DNA of 30,491 nucleotides. Source: a virus. Shown piece after piece: positions 30,038 to 30,491 of the stretch. The stretch's first letter is position 1; the number at the start of each line of letters is the position of its first letter. A program made the position numbers and the translations under genes. The notes under the pieces were generated by a model. It was not told the origin of the DNA. It saw nothing but the letters and a program-made list of their open reading frames with translations, and made no database searches. Location: the IMG/VR virus record IMGVR_UViG_3300024518_001976, positions 1-30,491 of that record; one strand, written 5' to 3'.

Positions 30038-30491
30038 TTACTCATTTATTTCTTCGAAGTTAAATGCTGTTACGTCTTGGTTCCTACATACCTCTTCACA
30101 ATAATGAATTAGTTTTTCATATGCTTCTTCTTCATTGATGGCTTCGAAGTCATCCATGAATGTAACTCTGTATCCTTTTAGCTCTGGTTGATATAGTGCA
30201 TCTGTGTTAGCTATTGTTGTATCTATCCGTTCATCTGTTTCGATTGCTCTTGCTTCAATGGCATCCAGTACCCATTGACGGCTTACAAACTTATTTGTTT
30301 TCTCATACAGTTTGCCGCGCTCAAGGTGTGCTTGATGCATGTCTTTGTTTAAGCGGATAAGATTCTCTTCCATTTCCGTTTCAATTCTATTTAGATCGTC
30401 GTCTTGATGATGGAATCTATTAGTATGACGGACATAATTTTCTTTATGTTCGTCTTGCATGGCAAGTGTGAATGCTTCGAGGTTTTGATTG
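30038..30491 (-). CDS. Helical protein, probably cut by right edge
   Basis: An internal ATG at 30460 gives 140 residues, but the frame stays open with plausible coding sequence (NQNLEAFTLAM) to the end of the window, so the true start may lie outside. The first part is a charged coiled coil (LNRIETEMEENLIRLNKDMHQ), the C-terminal part has 'GYRVTFMDDFEAINEEEAYEKLIHY', a small alpha/beta unit with an acidic tail. Function unknown. Confidence 0.6.
   Translation of the reverse strand, partial: NQNLEAFTLAMQDEHKENYVRHTNRFHHQDDDLNRIETEMEENLIRLNKDMHQAHLERGKLYEKTNKFVSRQWVLDAIEARAIETDERIDTTIANTDALYQPELKGYRVTFMDDFEAINEEEAYEKLIHYCEEVCRNQDVTAFNFEEINE

Overview
This window is part of a double-stranded DNA tailed bacteriophage genome. 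It is moderately AT-rich and tightly packed: most neighbouring genes overlap by 1 to 30 bases or are a few bases apart. There is no ribosomal or tRNA gene and no chromosomal housekeeping gene. The host cannot be named. Many genes start after an A-rich leader with no Shine-Dalgarno sequence, as is common in Bacteroidota, but a few have a clear AGGAG-type site, so this clue is weak.

Layout. (1) Positions 1-6559, minus strand: a replication, recombination and packaging block. Read in its direction of transcription it runs from a small-terminase-like HTH protein (6559) through two small genes, a RuvC-like resolvase, an SNF2-type helicase, an HNH-AP2 endonuclease, a Cas4-like Fe-S nuclease, a 218-residue conserved-looking protein and a small coiled-coil protein, to a family A DNA polymerase that runs off the left edge. 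Three consecutive RNA hairpins lie just before the polymerase. (2) Positions 6591-22182, plus strand: large terminase, a 586-residue protein with an annexin-like repeat, a helical 427-residue protein, and a 3564-residue giant protein. The giant matches the 'polyvalent protein' concept: zincin-like motifs, a DUF4326-like segment, a macro-like segment (phage A1S_2505 type), a YspA/SLOG-type nucleotide-binding segment, an ADP-ribosyltransferase-like segment and a long helical C-terminus with hydrophobic stretches. It is probably carried in the virion and delivered with the DNA. (3) Positions 22179-30491, minus strand: about twenty small, mostly unknown genes, probably expressed early. They include a stand-alone DnaA domain IV protein, a DUF932 protein, a conserved MGLDxYxY-type phage protein, tiny single-span membrane peptides and two very basic peptides.

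The only long stretch without genes is 25599-26202. It holds a sigma70-like promoter reading left, a strong hairpin in the leader, an AT-rich stretch, a pair of 22-bp direct repeats each carrying a near-consensus DnaA box, a second set of CAGATG repeats, and a terminator. With the phage-encoded DnaA domain IV protein, this makes it the best candidate for a replication origin.

Together these genes suggest a phage with its own DNA polymerase, helicase, resolvase and exonuclease, whose origin may be recognised by a DnaA-like protein. Its giant protein is loaded with NAD/ADP-ribose-related domains and may protect the incoming genome. Portal, capsid and tail genes are not in the window. All functions are inferred from motifs read by eye; no database search was run.
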